DNA of 64,000 nt from Neurospora tetraspora (GCF_033439725.1 NW_026944384.1:2480001-2544000); one strand, 5' to 3'; positions 31,621 to 43,455 are shown, counted from the stretch's first letter. Made by a program: numbers and translations. The notes: generated by a model from the sequence alone, not told the origin.

Positions 31621-32229
31621 CGGCAAGCTCGAAAGCATTTCGGATAAGGTTGACACCATTAGTAATGAACAGCTGAGGTTATCATCCCGCACGTAAGAAC
31701 GTAAGATGGGTGGAAAATGCATGCATTCTGATTGGTATCATGATCAAGTTAAAATAGAAACTTGGTGAATATCTTCGAAGCCTCTCGGGGCATTGACATT
31801 CCCCTCATCAACCAGCTTTCTCACTCAAATCTGTCTGGAACAATGACATACCAGAGTCTGGCCAAAACATATCTTCCGAGATCCAGGCCGCCTGTCTGTC
31901 AGCCTCTAGACTGTTTCCCAGCAGCAGTATTCGTGAAGTATTCCCGGTTTGGCCATCGGACTTGTGTGGGCATCGGGTAATCGGCTCTTCTTCTTCTCTC
32001 CTATCTTCCTGTTGTTCTTGGTATGCTGTCGGATGCGCCATGCCTTTTGACTGTGTAATTGGAGCCGAACGTAATTGGGCGGTGGGTGGCTGGTTGGTGT
32101 GCATTCCGCAATCCACACATACCAGATACCACATACCAGCCCGGCCCAGACCTCCTCGTGCTGGTTCGGTTCCCATCGTCTGTCTCCTGCCCGATCATTT
32201 CCCCCTCTCTTTTCTGTTCCTCTTTCTTC

Positions 32230-32787
32230 TTAACCAGGTCCAATCTTGGGCATATCATGATGCTCGCTCAAGCGCGACAGGTGCGCGTTCAGCTCCTCCA
32301 CGCGCTGCTTGTGTGTCTTGAGCAGCTCGGGGCGGACGCGGCCAGATTCGGTCATTTCTTTTAGCTGTTTTTACAGAAAGGTTGGTGTCAGTCAGTCAGT
32401 CTTGCGAAATCATGCTGTGGTGGTGCGCTGGGCTCGTGGGACAGCGAAAAGGGGAAAGAACAGAGAGATACGTACCCTCTTCCTCTTAGCCTCCAGAAAC
32501 CTCCTCTCCGCCTCGGTTTTCGTCTCGTCTTCTTCTCTTTCCTGGCTTTGACTTGTTCTTCGTTCCCGTTTCTCTACATCTGCGCTACCCTCTCTCAGTT
32601 GTAATTGCTTCTTCTCGTCATCGTCGTTTATGTCTGGCGACTTGTTGTTGTCTCCGCCGGTCGATAGATTTTTCTCCAGGTCCGTCTTGTCCTTCTTCTT
32701 TTTATGTTTCTTGACTTTACCCCCGGCCACCACGCCCTTGAACTTGAGAGGCCCGCGGGCGACGGTGGTGTAGTCGTCTGAGGGCAT
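32230..32787 (-). CDS. FAM32A-like protein (spliceosomal factor family)
   Basis: Two exons, 32787-32476 and 32364-32230, encode 148 residues. The N-terminus [19 protein letters not shown] followed by [12 protein letters not shown] matches the FAM32A start (a GPLKLKGV-like motif and a Lys-rich stretch). The second exon ends in [20 protein letters not shown] and DMPKIGPG, like the THKQRVEDFNRHLDTLTEHY and DIPKV end of the human protein. The middle is charged and low in complexity (about 45-105). Human FAM32A sits at the active site of the C* spliceosome and helps exon ligation. A similar nuclear role here is inference. The second exon is needed to see the family, because the first exon alone looks like a low-complexity frame. 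Confidence 0.85.
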
Positions 32788-34478
32788 CGCTGTGAGGCGA
32801 GCGTACGTCGCGCGCGCGGCGGCTTAAAAGATGTTGCAGGTGGTACTGTGGGAAGTTTCTGGTCGCAATTGGGAGTGCGCCGTGTCGCGGATTGTATGGT
32901 GGGCGATTCGATGGGTAGTTGGCGCTTGGTCGCGAGCAGGACACAGGTTTAGGATGGACGGAGAATGAGGGTAAAAAGTTGTATTTGTTAAGTAAGCTAT
33001 GGATGGATTCGCAATTGGGTCGTCGAGGTTCTCGTCGATTCCTTTGAAGCAAAGGCGACGAGGGCTAGGACGGACATGCGACCGCTTGGCGTGATAGTGT
33101 GGAGCCAACTCGCTTGCTGCATCACATTGCCGGAGGCAGGCAGCCGGCAGCGGCAGGCAACTTGCAGTGCAGGCGTGTGCGGCTGCTCGCTTCTCTGCTG
33201 CAAGCCACAGGCTATAGTCCAGAACCACACGAAAGCCACACTTTCTCACTAGCCATAACTCCACGCAAAAATGGTCTGGCCCCAGCGCCCCACCAGAAAA
33301 TCCGTGTGGGGTGCTCCCCTCAACAGTGAGGGTATAAAACCAATCTCTGCCGCACCCCTTTTGGAGCTTCTTTTTCTTCTTTTTTTTCCTTAGATCAAAA
33401 AGTATACACGAAGCTGCCACGACCTTCACTAGTACCAACGGTGTCGAGTTGCCTGGGGTCCTTTTTAGGACTCCGCGCTTCGGAGATAGATATTCCTTGA
33501 TAGGAAGTTTCACGCCCTTTCCACTATGGGCGATGAAGTGCTGATAGATTGGAGACATTCCCACTTGCGCAAGTGTTATTTTGCTTGTTCCAAGTTGATA
33601 CGATCTGGGGGCTGCTTTTTGTGACTGCTTTCGCAACGCTCATGTTAAGAGCTAGTTGCCATATTTGTGATTGCAGTTTCGCTGTGTTCATTCCCTGTCT
33701 GCTGCTGATGAAGTTTGTTTCTTGAGTGCAGATTTTTGGTGTGCACGATCCATACGGTCCGTGCATCAGATCACCACTTTCTGTCGAGTGCAAACCTCCA
33801 TGGACTCGGAGTTCTCGATGTGTGTCACGGCCCACGAGATATGTTGATGACATGACGTACACGCGTATGCTGTCGACTGCGGAGGATTCTCTGTTTTGGT
33901 ATTGTCCTTTGAATTTCCTCAGACTCGGAGTCACATTCACCGCTCGATGCTCTTAATTTCACGGTCTCAGTCCTCTTGAGGAACCTCACCACTGATGGCG
34001 GTGATTGTTCCTTGACGCTACGAAATGTTCGGCATGCTCTCAAATTCGCCGAGCCAATGGCTTGATCGTCATCCGTTCGGCCTCGGGCTTGGGCAGCAGC
34101 TGAGGAGGTGAGACACCAACAGGAGATTCGGAATGCGGGCAATGTCTTCCCATTCCACAACCACCACCACCGGCGGCCGAGATGGCTGGCGAGAAATGCT
34201 TCCGGGCTGTGCTGTCGGTCAGCAATGAGCGTAAACACTGCACATGGAACTCAAGTGAGCGAGGTACAAGATCACAACGACAAGTGGTTGCGGTATAAGA
34301 CCTTGGACGACGGTGAGCCTTCATACTCCTTCCTGCTTTCCCTCTCCATCCCATCGTTCTACAACGACCAGTCACTCGTTATCAAACAGTCTTCCATAAT
34401 CTCAAGCTTTTTCTTCTCTGTCCTCTCAGCTTTTGCACATCAACCTCAACTACCTTTTTAATCACTTCCACATACAAA
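32788..34478. promoter_or_regulatory. 1.7 kb divergent intergenic region
   Basis: This lies between the FAM32A-like gene (minus) and a small GPI-type protein gene (plus). A 271-codon open frame on the minus strand (32824-33636) has no family resemblance and runs through a purine-rich poly-Lys stretch, so I take it as chance. A T-rich run lies near 33370. Nothing else is seen. Confidence 0.4.
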
Positions 34479-35105
34479 ATGGAGTAAGTCAAGCCAAGAG
34501 CTCTCACAACACCCCCGAAACCCATCACTAACACATATCACCACAGCTCCTGGCGTGCTCCCGTATCAGCAGCCGCGGCCATGTCCGCCGCTCCAGCCGC
34601 CGCCTCCCACGGCCCTCTCACCTCCGCCACCTTCTGGTCCTGCGACGCCGAGCCCATGGAGACCCAAACCGCCGCCCCCGTCTTCACCACCGAATACTGC
34701 GTCACCCTCCCTGCTCCCTGCCACCACGGCCCCGGCCCCTGCCGCGCCACCTACACCGTCACCGAAGAGTGCACCGGCGACCGGGACTCGTGGGCTCAGC
34801 CCACGGGCGTAGTCCCTCCTGGATTCGTCGTCACTACCGTCACCGATTGCAATGCCTGCCACGGAGGACCTACCCAGACGTGGACTGTGCCGGCTCATGG
34901 TCCTATTCCAACCAACGTTGGCCCTGCCCCGGGACCGGGCCCTCAGCCGACCATGGCTACTAGTGTTGTGATGACGATGCCGTCGCAGACTGGTGGACAG
35001 ATGCCGGTTCAGACGGCTGGTGCGCCGCCGGCGAGGACGATGAGCTTGAAGACGAGTGTGGGACTGTTGGTTGGTGCGGCGTTGGCGTTGTTTAACTTTG
35101 CTTGA
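34479..35105 (+). CDS. Small Cys-containing surface protein with GPI-type tail
   Basis: Exon 1 is only 5 coding bases (34479-34483, ATGGA) and exon 2 is 34547-35105, giving 187 residues. The product starts MDSWRAPVSAAAAMSAAPAA and has a central domain with Cys pairs (FWSCDAEP, TEYCVTLPAPCHHGPGPC, TEECTGD, TVTDCNACHGGPTQTWTVP). A Pro/Gly/Thr-rich stretch follows, then the hydrophobic end SLKTSVGLLVGAALALFNFA, a GPI-type signal. The N-terminal signal is weak (Ala-rich), so a missing upstream exon with a better signal peptide is possible. Without the first exon, the frame could still start at the ATG at 34581. I infer a wall-linked protein and do not recognise a named family. Confidence 0.65.
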
Positions 35106-35946
35106 GCAAGCTCCCACTTGTTTTTTTCCCCCTTCGTGTTGAACGACTTTCATTCTGGGTTTGGGTTTCTTGTTTTTGGGTACACGCACAATCTGGGTTT
35201 TTGGGTCTTCGGATTTAGTTTCACAACGAATAGGACATGACTACTACAACTCTTGTTGGTGAGATGGCTAGCAGGTGAGATGTGATACCGGTAGAATCCA
35301 TGGAGGTCACCATATCAAACCTCTAAACGACGCTGAGAGTTGCAGTGGGCGGAAACAATATTCACAAATATTCAGCGACCCTTTCAAAACTCCATGAGGT
35401 GGGTTCGAATTTGACTGCTTCTTCAAACCAAGTTATGCTGACGAGTCCTTGAGTCATTCCGCCAAAGTTTGGGTCGAAGCTTCATATGTCTACAAACCTT
35501 CAGGGGGCTAACATGTGAACTAATAAAAGTTTACTACATCAACAAAAGAAAAACATATGGCAAACAAACCGAGAGCCAGAACTGGCTTACGCGGACAGCT
35601 ACGTACTGGAAGGCCGAGAACGCGTAGGCCTTATGCTCAGGGTATGTAAAAGAGACAGTGGTGATTCGGTCAAGGTTGCATTCACCTTCCTAATCCGGAT
35701 CAATATACAAGCTTGGTGTTGTCGTTGGCCGCTGCCGCGCAAGCGCTGTCATCCTCCCTGTGCCAGGGGGGCCAGCGGCTTACGCATACCTATAACTCAG
35801 TGCAGATATCATGATTCGTACTCCTTCATATGTTGAGTAACGTATAAGATATGTCCTGAAGAAGGCATCTTGCTTTGAACAGCGAAAATGAAGGCATTCG
35901 CATGCTCATCCTCACCAACTTAGAGAGGCACAGACGGACGGACATC
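35106..35946. promoter_or_regulatory. Region upstream of ABC transporter gene
   Basis: 841 bp holding the 3' UTR of the small surface protein and the promoter of the ABC gene. No recognisable element is seen. Confidence 0.45.
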
Positions 35947-38900
35947 ATGGCATCAACACTACCCGGCGATGCCTTGTGTCCATCCGGACTTGAGGCAGAC
36001 AGTCAGTTCGGTCCCCGGGTCGATGTAGCATGTCGAGAGTTTGACTTCACCTTGCTCTTCGAAGATGGCTTCTTCATGCTCCTTCCAGCTGCTCTATTCC
36101 TCCTCTTTGTCCCATGGCGGCTCTGGTCGTTATGGAAGAGTCCGGTTAAACTCACTTCGAGGCGGTTGGCTATTGGAAAGTTGGTAAGTTCCGTTCAGTC
36201 CTCTCTCACCACCAACAAACACAGCTAGTTAGAACCACAGCTAACACACACATCTCACTCAGACACTCCTCTCAGCCCTCTTCACCCTCCACCTCCTCAA
36301 CACCATCTACACCACCAAATCCATCCAAACCACCCCCCTCTCCCTCCCCGCCACCATCCTCACCACCATCGCCCTCCTCTCTTCTGGGGTTCTTTCCCTC
36401 CTCGAAGACCAACGCACCATCCACCCCTCCGACCTTTTAGTCATCTACTTCTCCGCCTCCACCATCCTCTTCATCCCGCGCCTTCGCACCCTCTTTCTCC
36501 TCTCTACCTCTACCTCCCATACTACCTCCCTCGTTAACAACCCCATCCCCCACCACTTGTTGGTCTTACAAGTCCTCTGGACCCTCATTTTTGGTTTAAC
36601 CACCCTCGTCGCCATCACCGAGTCCCTCGGCAAGTTTAGTTTGCTTCAGCCGCGGTACAAACATGTCGTCGTCACCAAGGAGCAGACAGCCGGGTTTTGG
36701 AGCCGTGGGTTTTTTGTTTGGTTGTTACCCTTTTTTCAGGTGGGGTATAAGACGATTTTGGGGATGGGGGATATTCCGGGGGTGGATGGGGAGTTGAGGG
36801 TTGAGAGCGCGGGTGGGGGGTTGGAGAGGGTTTTTAGACGGTTGCAGGCGCAGCAACAGGTACAGGAACAGGGACGGGAGATGAAGACTGCCCGTGAGGG
36901 AGGGGGGAAAAGGGAAGGAAATAGGGAAGAGAAGGGTGATGGGAAGAAGAAGAAAGGGTGGATTTTAATCAGGGCGGCGTATGAGGCGAATAAATGGCCT
37001 TTTTGGTCGGCCGTGGTGCCGAGGTTGGCGCTGTTGGGGTTTAGTCTCTGTCAACCGTTTTTGATTGAGGCGGTTGTTGGGTATTTGGCTTCGAGAGAGC
37101 GGAAGGAGGGTGACGAAGAAGGAGAAACTGGGTCACCCCAGCCGGTTTATTATGGGAGAGCATTGGTGGGCGGGTTTGTGTTGTTGTATGTTGGTATTGC
37201 TGTGAGTGGAATCATCGCTGCCGTTATTCCCGGATGGGTTGATATACTGACGATAGTGATGGGTGTAGGTTTCAAGGGCGATATACTGGCGACAGACGAA
37301 CCGAATGATTGCTCGAATTCGGTCGGGGCTTATTGCTATGGTGTATCAGCATACCACTGCTCTTTGGGCCGTTGACGTCAAGGACTCTGCGGCAGTCACT
37401 CTGATGGGAACGGATGTGGAACGCATTGTTACGAGCATCAAGAATGTTCAGGAGCTATGGGCGTCTATACCGGGCGTTGGTATTGCTATCTGGCTGTTGG
37501 CTCGGCAGGTGTCGTATGCTGCCATAGTTCCTCTGGTGATCTGCCTGAGTAAGTTGAAAAACTCTCTGATCTGTTTTCTGTTCAATATACAGACATCCAC
37601 GCTACTTTATTTTACCAGGGCATTCATAAGCTGACACTTGCCTTTAACTTTTCGTAGTATGCGTCGTCGGAGCATCCTTCATCGGAGCAGGTACCGGACC
37701 CGCACAAGCGGCATGGAACGAGCGAGTCCAAAAACGAGTCGCCGTCACGGCCAACATGCTTGGTGACATGAAAGCCGTCAAGATGTTAGGACTTACCGGC
37801 GTACTAGGCAACATCATCCAAGGCCTACGCAGAGCCGAGCTGAAGACTTCAGAGAAGTTCCGCAAGTATTTGCTTTGGACAATCCAAGTCTGTAAGTCAA
37901 CATTCCAGTTACTACCTGGTGATAGGACTCGAGCCCACGAAGCTAACACACACACATAGCCAACGCACCAGCAAATGGTGTCGCCCCCTACGCGACCTTC
38001 GTCGTCTACGGTATCATGTCAGCAGTGAAGAAAGATCAAAACCTGCTAGCAGCGCAGGCTTTTGCCTCTCTATCCCTCATCAACCTGTTGACGACCCCTT
38101 TGCTTATCTTCTGTCAGGCTTTCCCGGCTGCCATGCAGGCTGTGGCATGTTTTGGCCGTATCGAAACATATTTGACTAAACAGGAGTTGAAACAATCAGA
38201 TCTTTTTTCGGTTGAGGATAGTGGACGGTCGGCGGGAGCCTCTTTTGAGAGTGGCACAGAGCTAAGAAGCGTGGTGAGCTCGAGACCGTTGGCCCTTGAG
38301 ACTACACCTGGGGCACTCGCCTCGTTCGCAGCTGCAGATATCTCTTGGTCAGCCGATGCTACCGAATCGGTATTGCAAGACGTGAACTTGACTATCAAAT
38401 CAGGCTTCACGGCGGTTATCGGTCCTGTTGGTTCAGGTAAATCCACACTTCTCGAGACATTGGTAAGAGAAACGACACTCAGGCGAGGATCCGTCGTCAC
38501 GAACTTTTCCCGTGCGGCTTACTGTCCACAAGCAGCATGGCTCATGAACGACACCATCCGACGCAACATCACCGGCGGCAGCGAGGACTTTGAGATCGAC
38601 CAGAAATGGTACGATTCCTGTATCCTATCGTGCGGACTCCAACGCGATCTCGATGGTATGGCAGCGGGTGACCAAACAATCGCGGGAACGAATGGCTCGT
38701 CGTTGAGCGGAGGGTAGCGGCAGAGAGTGTCGCTCGCCAGAGCTGTGTACTCTCGTGCTCCTGTTATTATCCTCGACGATGTGATGAGCGGCCTGGATCC
38801 TGCGACTGCTAAGGAGATTACCACGAGGTTGTTTAGCAAGCAAGGTCATCTTCGTAAGGCGGGTGTCTCGGTTATACTTGCCACTCATAATAGTAAGACT

Positions 38901-41118
38901 ACTTTCTCCCTTCAATCTCCAAACCCCCATTACTAACGGTCGTTTACCAGAGCGCCTTTTCCCCTACATGGACGAGATCGTCGTACTCGAAGGCGGAAAG
39001 ATCGCAGATGTTGGCTCATACAGCGAAATCCAATCGCGAGGTGACCTCAAGCTTATGGTCATGACCGACGAAGATACGATTGAGTCCGAAGAACAGCAGT
39101 CTCCAACAGATGAAGCACCAAGGGAAAAAACCTACGCCACCACCACACCAAAGCCCTCAGACACAACCCAACAACAACAACCAACCAAGCCCAACCTCGA
39201 ACGCCGTCAAGGAAGCTGGTCCGTCTACGCCTACTACGCCTGCAGCGCCGGCGCCCTCAGTCTCTCCCTCTGGGCCTTCTTCACCGTCCTGGGCGCCATA
39301 ACATCCAACTACATGACCATCTGGATATCCACCTGGAGCTCCGCCAGCACGCCTTCACCGTCCAACCCCGATCCGCACCCAAATCTAGGCTACTACCTCG
39401 GCATCTACACGCTTCTCGTCGTGCTCGCCCAAAGCGGCGCCGTAGGCGAGTGCTTCGTCTTTTTGATCAACATCATCAGCCACACGGCCTTGTCTCTTCA
39501 CACGGACCTTTTGAATTCCGTTTTGTCGGCGCCTCTTTCTTTCTTCTCCCAGTCACCCACAGACTCAACCAACAACGGCGACGACAACAACACCACCCCA
39601 AGCTCGGAAGACACCGGCACAATAACCAACCGCTTCTCCCAAGACATGGACCTAATCGACATGACCCTCCCCATCCAAGCCATCATGTTCACCAGCGCCG
39701 GTTCCTACGCCCTAGTCCAGTTAATCATCCTCTGCATCCTAGGCAAATACCTAGCCGCCACCGTTCCGTTACTCGCTGTCACTTTGTTTCTCGTGCAAAA
39801 GTACTACTTCCGCTCGTCACGACAACTACGACTGCTAGACATCGAAGCCAAGGCGCCCGTGTACAAGCACTTTTTGGAAACAGTAACGGCGGGGGGCGTG
39901 GCTACCATTCGCGCGTTTGGATGGGATAAGAGGTTCTGTGACAAATTGGCGGGCATGGTGGATGAGGCGCAGAAACCGTTTTATATGCTGGCTTGTATTC
40001 AGCAGTGGTTGGCGCTGGTGCTGGATTTGGTGGTGGGCGGGATGGCGGTTGTGTTGGTGGGTGTGGCGGTGGGCGTGGCGCCGGACCCGGACTCGGAGAA
40101 GGGTTCGTCGAAGACTTCAGTCAGTGCAGGAGCTTTGGGTGTGTCGTTGGTGCTGGTCATGACGTTTAACGAGTTGATTGTGCAGACGTTGCAGGCGTGG
40201 ACGAGGTTGGAGACGTCGATTGGGGCGGTGGCGAGGGTGAGGGACTTTGTTAGGACGACGCCGAAGGAGGAGGACCCGGACCCGGCGAGCTATGGTGAAG
40301 ACGGGGAAACAGATGAGGGCGGAGATGGACTGGCTGGATGGCCTTCCAGGGGGGAGATCAAGATCGAAAAGATCTGTGCCAGTTACGGGTATGTTGTCAC
40401 CCATCCACCCACCCCCTACCATGTCTCCTCATATTACCCCTGAACAAGTAAACAAACTAACATTTCCCCTAGCCCCCACACCTCCTCCTCTAACACCAAC
40501 TCCAACACCGGACCCCCAGCCCTCAAAAACCTCACCCTCACCATCCCTCGCTCGCGTCACATCTTCAACGTGATCCCACAAGACCCCTTCTTCATCCCCA
40601 ACACCACCCTCGCTTTCAACCTCGACCCCTTCTCGCACCTCTCCCATCTACCCCCCGCCGAAGCAGCAGCCAAGATGGAATCCGCCCTCCGGCTCGTCAC
40701 CCTCTGGCCGGGCCGCGTGACCGCCAACGGCCAGACGCTCGACAGCGAACTGATCACCTCGGAGTGGTCAGTCGGCGAGCTCCAGCTGCTGGCGCTCGCT
40801 AGGGCGTTGCTGATGAAGGATAAAACGAGGATTTTGGTGCTGGATGAGGCGACGAGTAGTGTGGATGAGAAGACGGAGGCGGTGATGCAGGAGGTTATTG
40901 AGACGGAGTTTGCGAGCCACACGGTTATTGCGGTGGTGCATCGGTTGACGTATATTGATCGGTTTGATTTGGTGGCGGTGTTGAAGGGGGGGGAGATGGT
41001 TGAGTTTGGGGAGCCGGGGGGGTTGATTGAGGGGGCTCATCGGGGTGAGGTAAAGGGGAGTGTTTTTGGGGAGTTGTATAGAGGGTTTTATCAGGGGAAT
41101 GGAGCTGGGAGGGGATGA
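35947..41118 (+). pseudogene. ABC-C (MRP-type) transporter, probably inactive
   Basis: Seven exons (35947-36183, 36263-37201, 37269-37548, 37658-37891, 37960-38892, 38951-40388, 40473-41118) keep one frame over 1,568 codons, all with good splice sites. The order is that of fungal full-length MRP-type pumps: N-terminal TMD0 (FDFTLLFEDGFFMLLPAALF), first transmembrane domain with VSRAIYWRQTNRMIARIRSG, NBD1 with Walker A GPVGSGKST (about 719) and Q-loop YCPQAAWL, second transmembrane domain (GTITNRFSQDMDLIDMTLP), and NBD2 with a VIPQDPFF Q-loop, WSVGELQLLALARALL and the Walker B RILVLDEATSS. There are two lesions. Codon 816 (38715-38717) is TAG where the signature motif LSGGQ needs Gln, and the sequence resumes RQRVSLARA. 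NBD2 also lacks its Walker A, as LTLTIP runs directly into RSRHIFNVIPQDPFF, so about 40 residues are missing. The rest is well preserved, so the damage looks recent or selection is relaxed. A base error could explain the stop but not the missing Walker A. Confidence 0.75.
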
Positions 41119-41171
41119 GACGGGTTTGAATGGGATGTATTAAGTCTAGGGAATAGTTACGAAATATATGT

Positions 41172-41656
41172 TTAACACGGCTTTCTACCAGAGGCTGGTG
41201 GTACCACTGAAGAAGAAGTCCGAGACCCATGACTGAAGGACACAGCATACCGCTCAGCTTCAGACTCTGGTGCCCGGCACTGAGAGAGGATGAAGGCACA
41301 GCCGCTGAGGAAGTAGCCGAAACACTGCTATCGCCATCCTCGTTGGTGCCTGTAGGGAGGACAGAGTTCGTCGGCACAGATCCTTCCGTAGCCGTGGCAG
41401 TGGTGGTGCCTGTCTGCGACGCCGGCATATCGGTAAGGGTATATCCATCCGAAAGATCGTAGTAGCCCCAGTAGGTTTTGGTATCAGTTCCCTCGCTGTA
41501 GACGTATTTAACGACTTGGTGCGGCTGCGCGACAAGAAGTCCATTTTCGTAGTCCCATGCCGCTGTGACCTCTTCAGCACTGGTCTCCTGGTATTTCTCA
41601 CTCGCCAATGTCACTGTTACCGAGTGATCACTACCTGATCGGATTCCGGTGGTCAT
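41172..41656 (-). pseudogene. Small unknown ORF fragment, probably degenerate
   Basis: The frame starting MTTGIRSGSDHSVTVTLASE looks like real protein sequence for about 130 residues (DYENGLLVAQPHQVVKYVYS, TYWGYYDLSDGYTLTDMPAS) and then becomes Ser/Thr-rich. Unspliced, it runs to 40925, antisense to the last 194 bases of the ABC gene. A GTATGC donor at about 41252 and a CTTCAG acceptor would instead end it near 41172. Upstream in the same frame, separated by one TAA at 41689-41687, coherent sequence continues (TLLYMSQNQLPFAASVSWIS). No signal peptide is found. I do not recognise the family. It may be a surface-protein fragment decaying beside the ABC gene. Confidence 0.35.
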
Positions 41657-41855
41657 CCGTAGAACAACACTGAGTGAACCTTCGTTTTACATATTCGGGG
41701 AAATCCACGACACAGAAGCGGCAAATGGCAACTGATTCTGGCTCATGTACAACAAGGTAGCCTGGCCGGATGGGGGCAATCATCATCATCATCAACACGG
41801 TGGGTTATCGTACAACGAGCATTTCTCCGACCACTTCTTAGCATCTATGTCCTTT

Positions 41856-43455
41856 CTACTCCTTCTTCCATTGGACATTGTCAGTACCCTTGCTCCGCAC
41901 GGCCATGCGGTCCAGGATGTCGGAAACGGCTTCCCGAACACCTTGCTTGCCACGCCTGGTTTCGACGAAGTGGTCGACGAGCTTTTCCCGGGTGAAGTTG
42001 CCTTTCTCTATCGCCTCCCTGACGTCGTAATCGTTGGGCAGGCCAAACTTGTTGTGGGGATACTGCGTGTAGGACCTGTCGTTAAGCAGCTCCAACACAG
42101 GGAGCTCCGGGTCGTTCCTGAAGTAGTCCTCAGTGATGTTGGCACCGGGCGGGATCTCGTCTAGCGAAGCCGGCTTCCACTTGGCGGGCCTCATGGGCTT
42201 GTCAATGAGCAATGCGGTAACACCCTCATTGAAGTCGTGGGACTTCATGAACTTGGCAGCCATCTGGTGTTCGCGCTTGAAGGTGTGAGCAATGCCCCAA
42301 GTCTTGCCGAGGCGCATCTGACGCAGCGTAACGTGGAGAGAAGTAGGGGAGCGCTGGGTGAGCTCCTCCAGGGTGTTCTTGGCCCAGCCCGAAACGCCTC
42401 CCTTAGCGCCTTCAGCGGCTTCCTCCTTAAGGGCGGCAATGATCTCATCGATCTTGTCGTGCTTGAAGCAACGGTCGATAGCGAGGCGAACCCTACCGCC
42501 AATCTGGATCTTCTCGTCGTAGGGAACACCGGTGGAGAACTCCTCGATGGTGTCATTGATGACGCTAAGGCGCTGTTCCATGGTCCAGTAGTCCGCGGGG
42601 GTAAGCTCGGCAAGACGGGATTCCAGGGCGGGAAGACTGCTCGAGTGAAGATAGTGGGTGGCAATGCCGGCGTAGTAGACCTGGACGCCCTTCAGCTGGG
42701 CGCTGGTGAGACCGAGGTAGGTGCCGACCTGGCCGGGCATCCTGGGGAGGAAGAAAGAAGCGCCGACGTCGGGGAAGAAACCAATCTTGGTCTCGGGCAT
42801 GGCGAAAAGAGTGCGCTCGGTCGCGATTCTGAAGGGGGCGTGGATACTGAGACCAACACCACCTCCCATGGTGACGCCGTCGAGGAAAGCAACGTAGGGC
42901 CTGGTGTAGGTGGAAATCAGGTGGTTGAGCTTGTATTCGAGGCCGAAGTAGTCGACCGACTTCTTGATACCCTCGGGGCCCTCGGCGTTCTGCTTGGCCA
43001 GCGCGGCGACATCACCACCGGCGCAGAAGGCCTTCTCTCCGGAGCCCTTGATAACGATGACGTTGGCTATGTCGGAGCGTTCCCATTCGAGGAGACGGGG
43101 CGCGATCTTGCGGATCATGGAGCCGTTGAGGGCGTTGTACTTGGCTGGGCGGTTGAGCTCGATGGAGCGGAGATTGTATAGACTGTTGAAGAGGACATCC
43201 TCGGGCTCGTCACCCTCGACGGGCTTGAACAACTCGGCGGCGGCTTGGGTCGAGATCTGGGAGGAGGGGGCGGCGAGCGTGTTAGCTGTTGTGACCATGG
43301 TTGAATCTTGAAGAGAAAGGGAAGCGTCTTACTGGGGCCTGCTGGCCCAGGACTTTGGCTCTGAGCGGCATCGCGGCGAAGGTTGGTCGGCAGCTGCGAG
43401 AAGCAACAGCAGAAGCCAGGCCGGCGCGGCTGGCAATGGACTTGGAGAACAACAT
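41856..43455 (-). CDS. EHD3: Mitochondrial 3-hydroxyisobutyryl-CoA hydrolase (HIBCH/EHD3)
   Basis: Exon 1 (43455-43333) encodes a mitochondrial presequence, MLFSKSIASRAGLASAVASR and onward, rich in Arg/Ser/Ala with no acids. Intron 43332-43257 (GTAAGA, AGCTAAC, CTCCCAG) then joins to exon 2 (43256-41856, starting ISTQAAAELFKP), giving 507 residues. An ATG at 43298 (MVTTANTLAAPSSQ) lies inside this intron and gives a frame without the presequence, which I consider the wrong start. Crotonase-fold motifs are present: ELNRPAKYNALNG, GSGEKAFCAGGDVAAL (oxyanion hole), TMGGGVGLSIHAPFRIATER and the catalytic-loop FAMPETKIGFFPDVGASFFL. The enzyme hydrolyses 3-hydroxyisobutyryl-CoA in valine breakdown in the mitochondrial matrix. 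Both length and motifs match the family. Confidence 0.93.

Larger units (their letters stand above)
30847..32229. other. 1.4 kb convergent intergenic region with simple repeats and a diverged tandem repeat
   Basis: It contains a CA-rich stretch near 31021-31050, an (ATGG)6 tract at 31324-31349 and a 90 bp-period tandem duplication at about 31474-31620, listed separately. No gene is recognised. Confidence 0.45.

Noticed and set aside
32824-33636. 271-codon minus-strand frame upstream of FAM32A-like gene
   Set aside because: Contains a poly-Lys run from a T-rich tract, no domain, and overlaps the promoter region.
35401-35410. tRNA B-box-like gggttcgaat
   Set aside because: No A box, acceptor stem or T-stem pairing around it.
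42237-43181. 314-codon plus-strand frame opposite HIBCH
   Set aside because: Antisense shadow; the minus strand carries an unmistakable crotonase domain.
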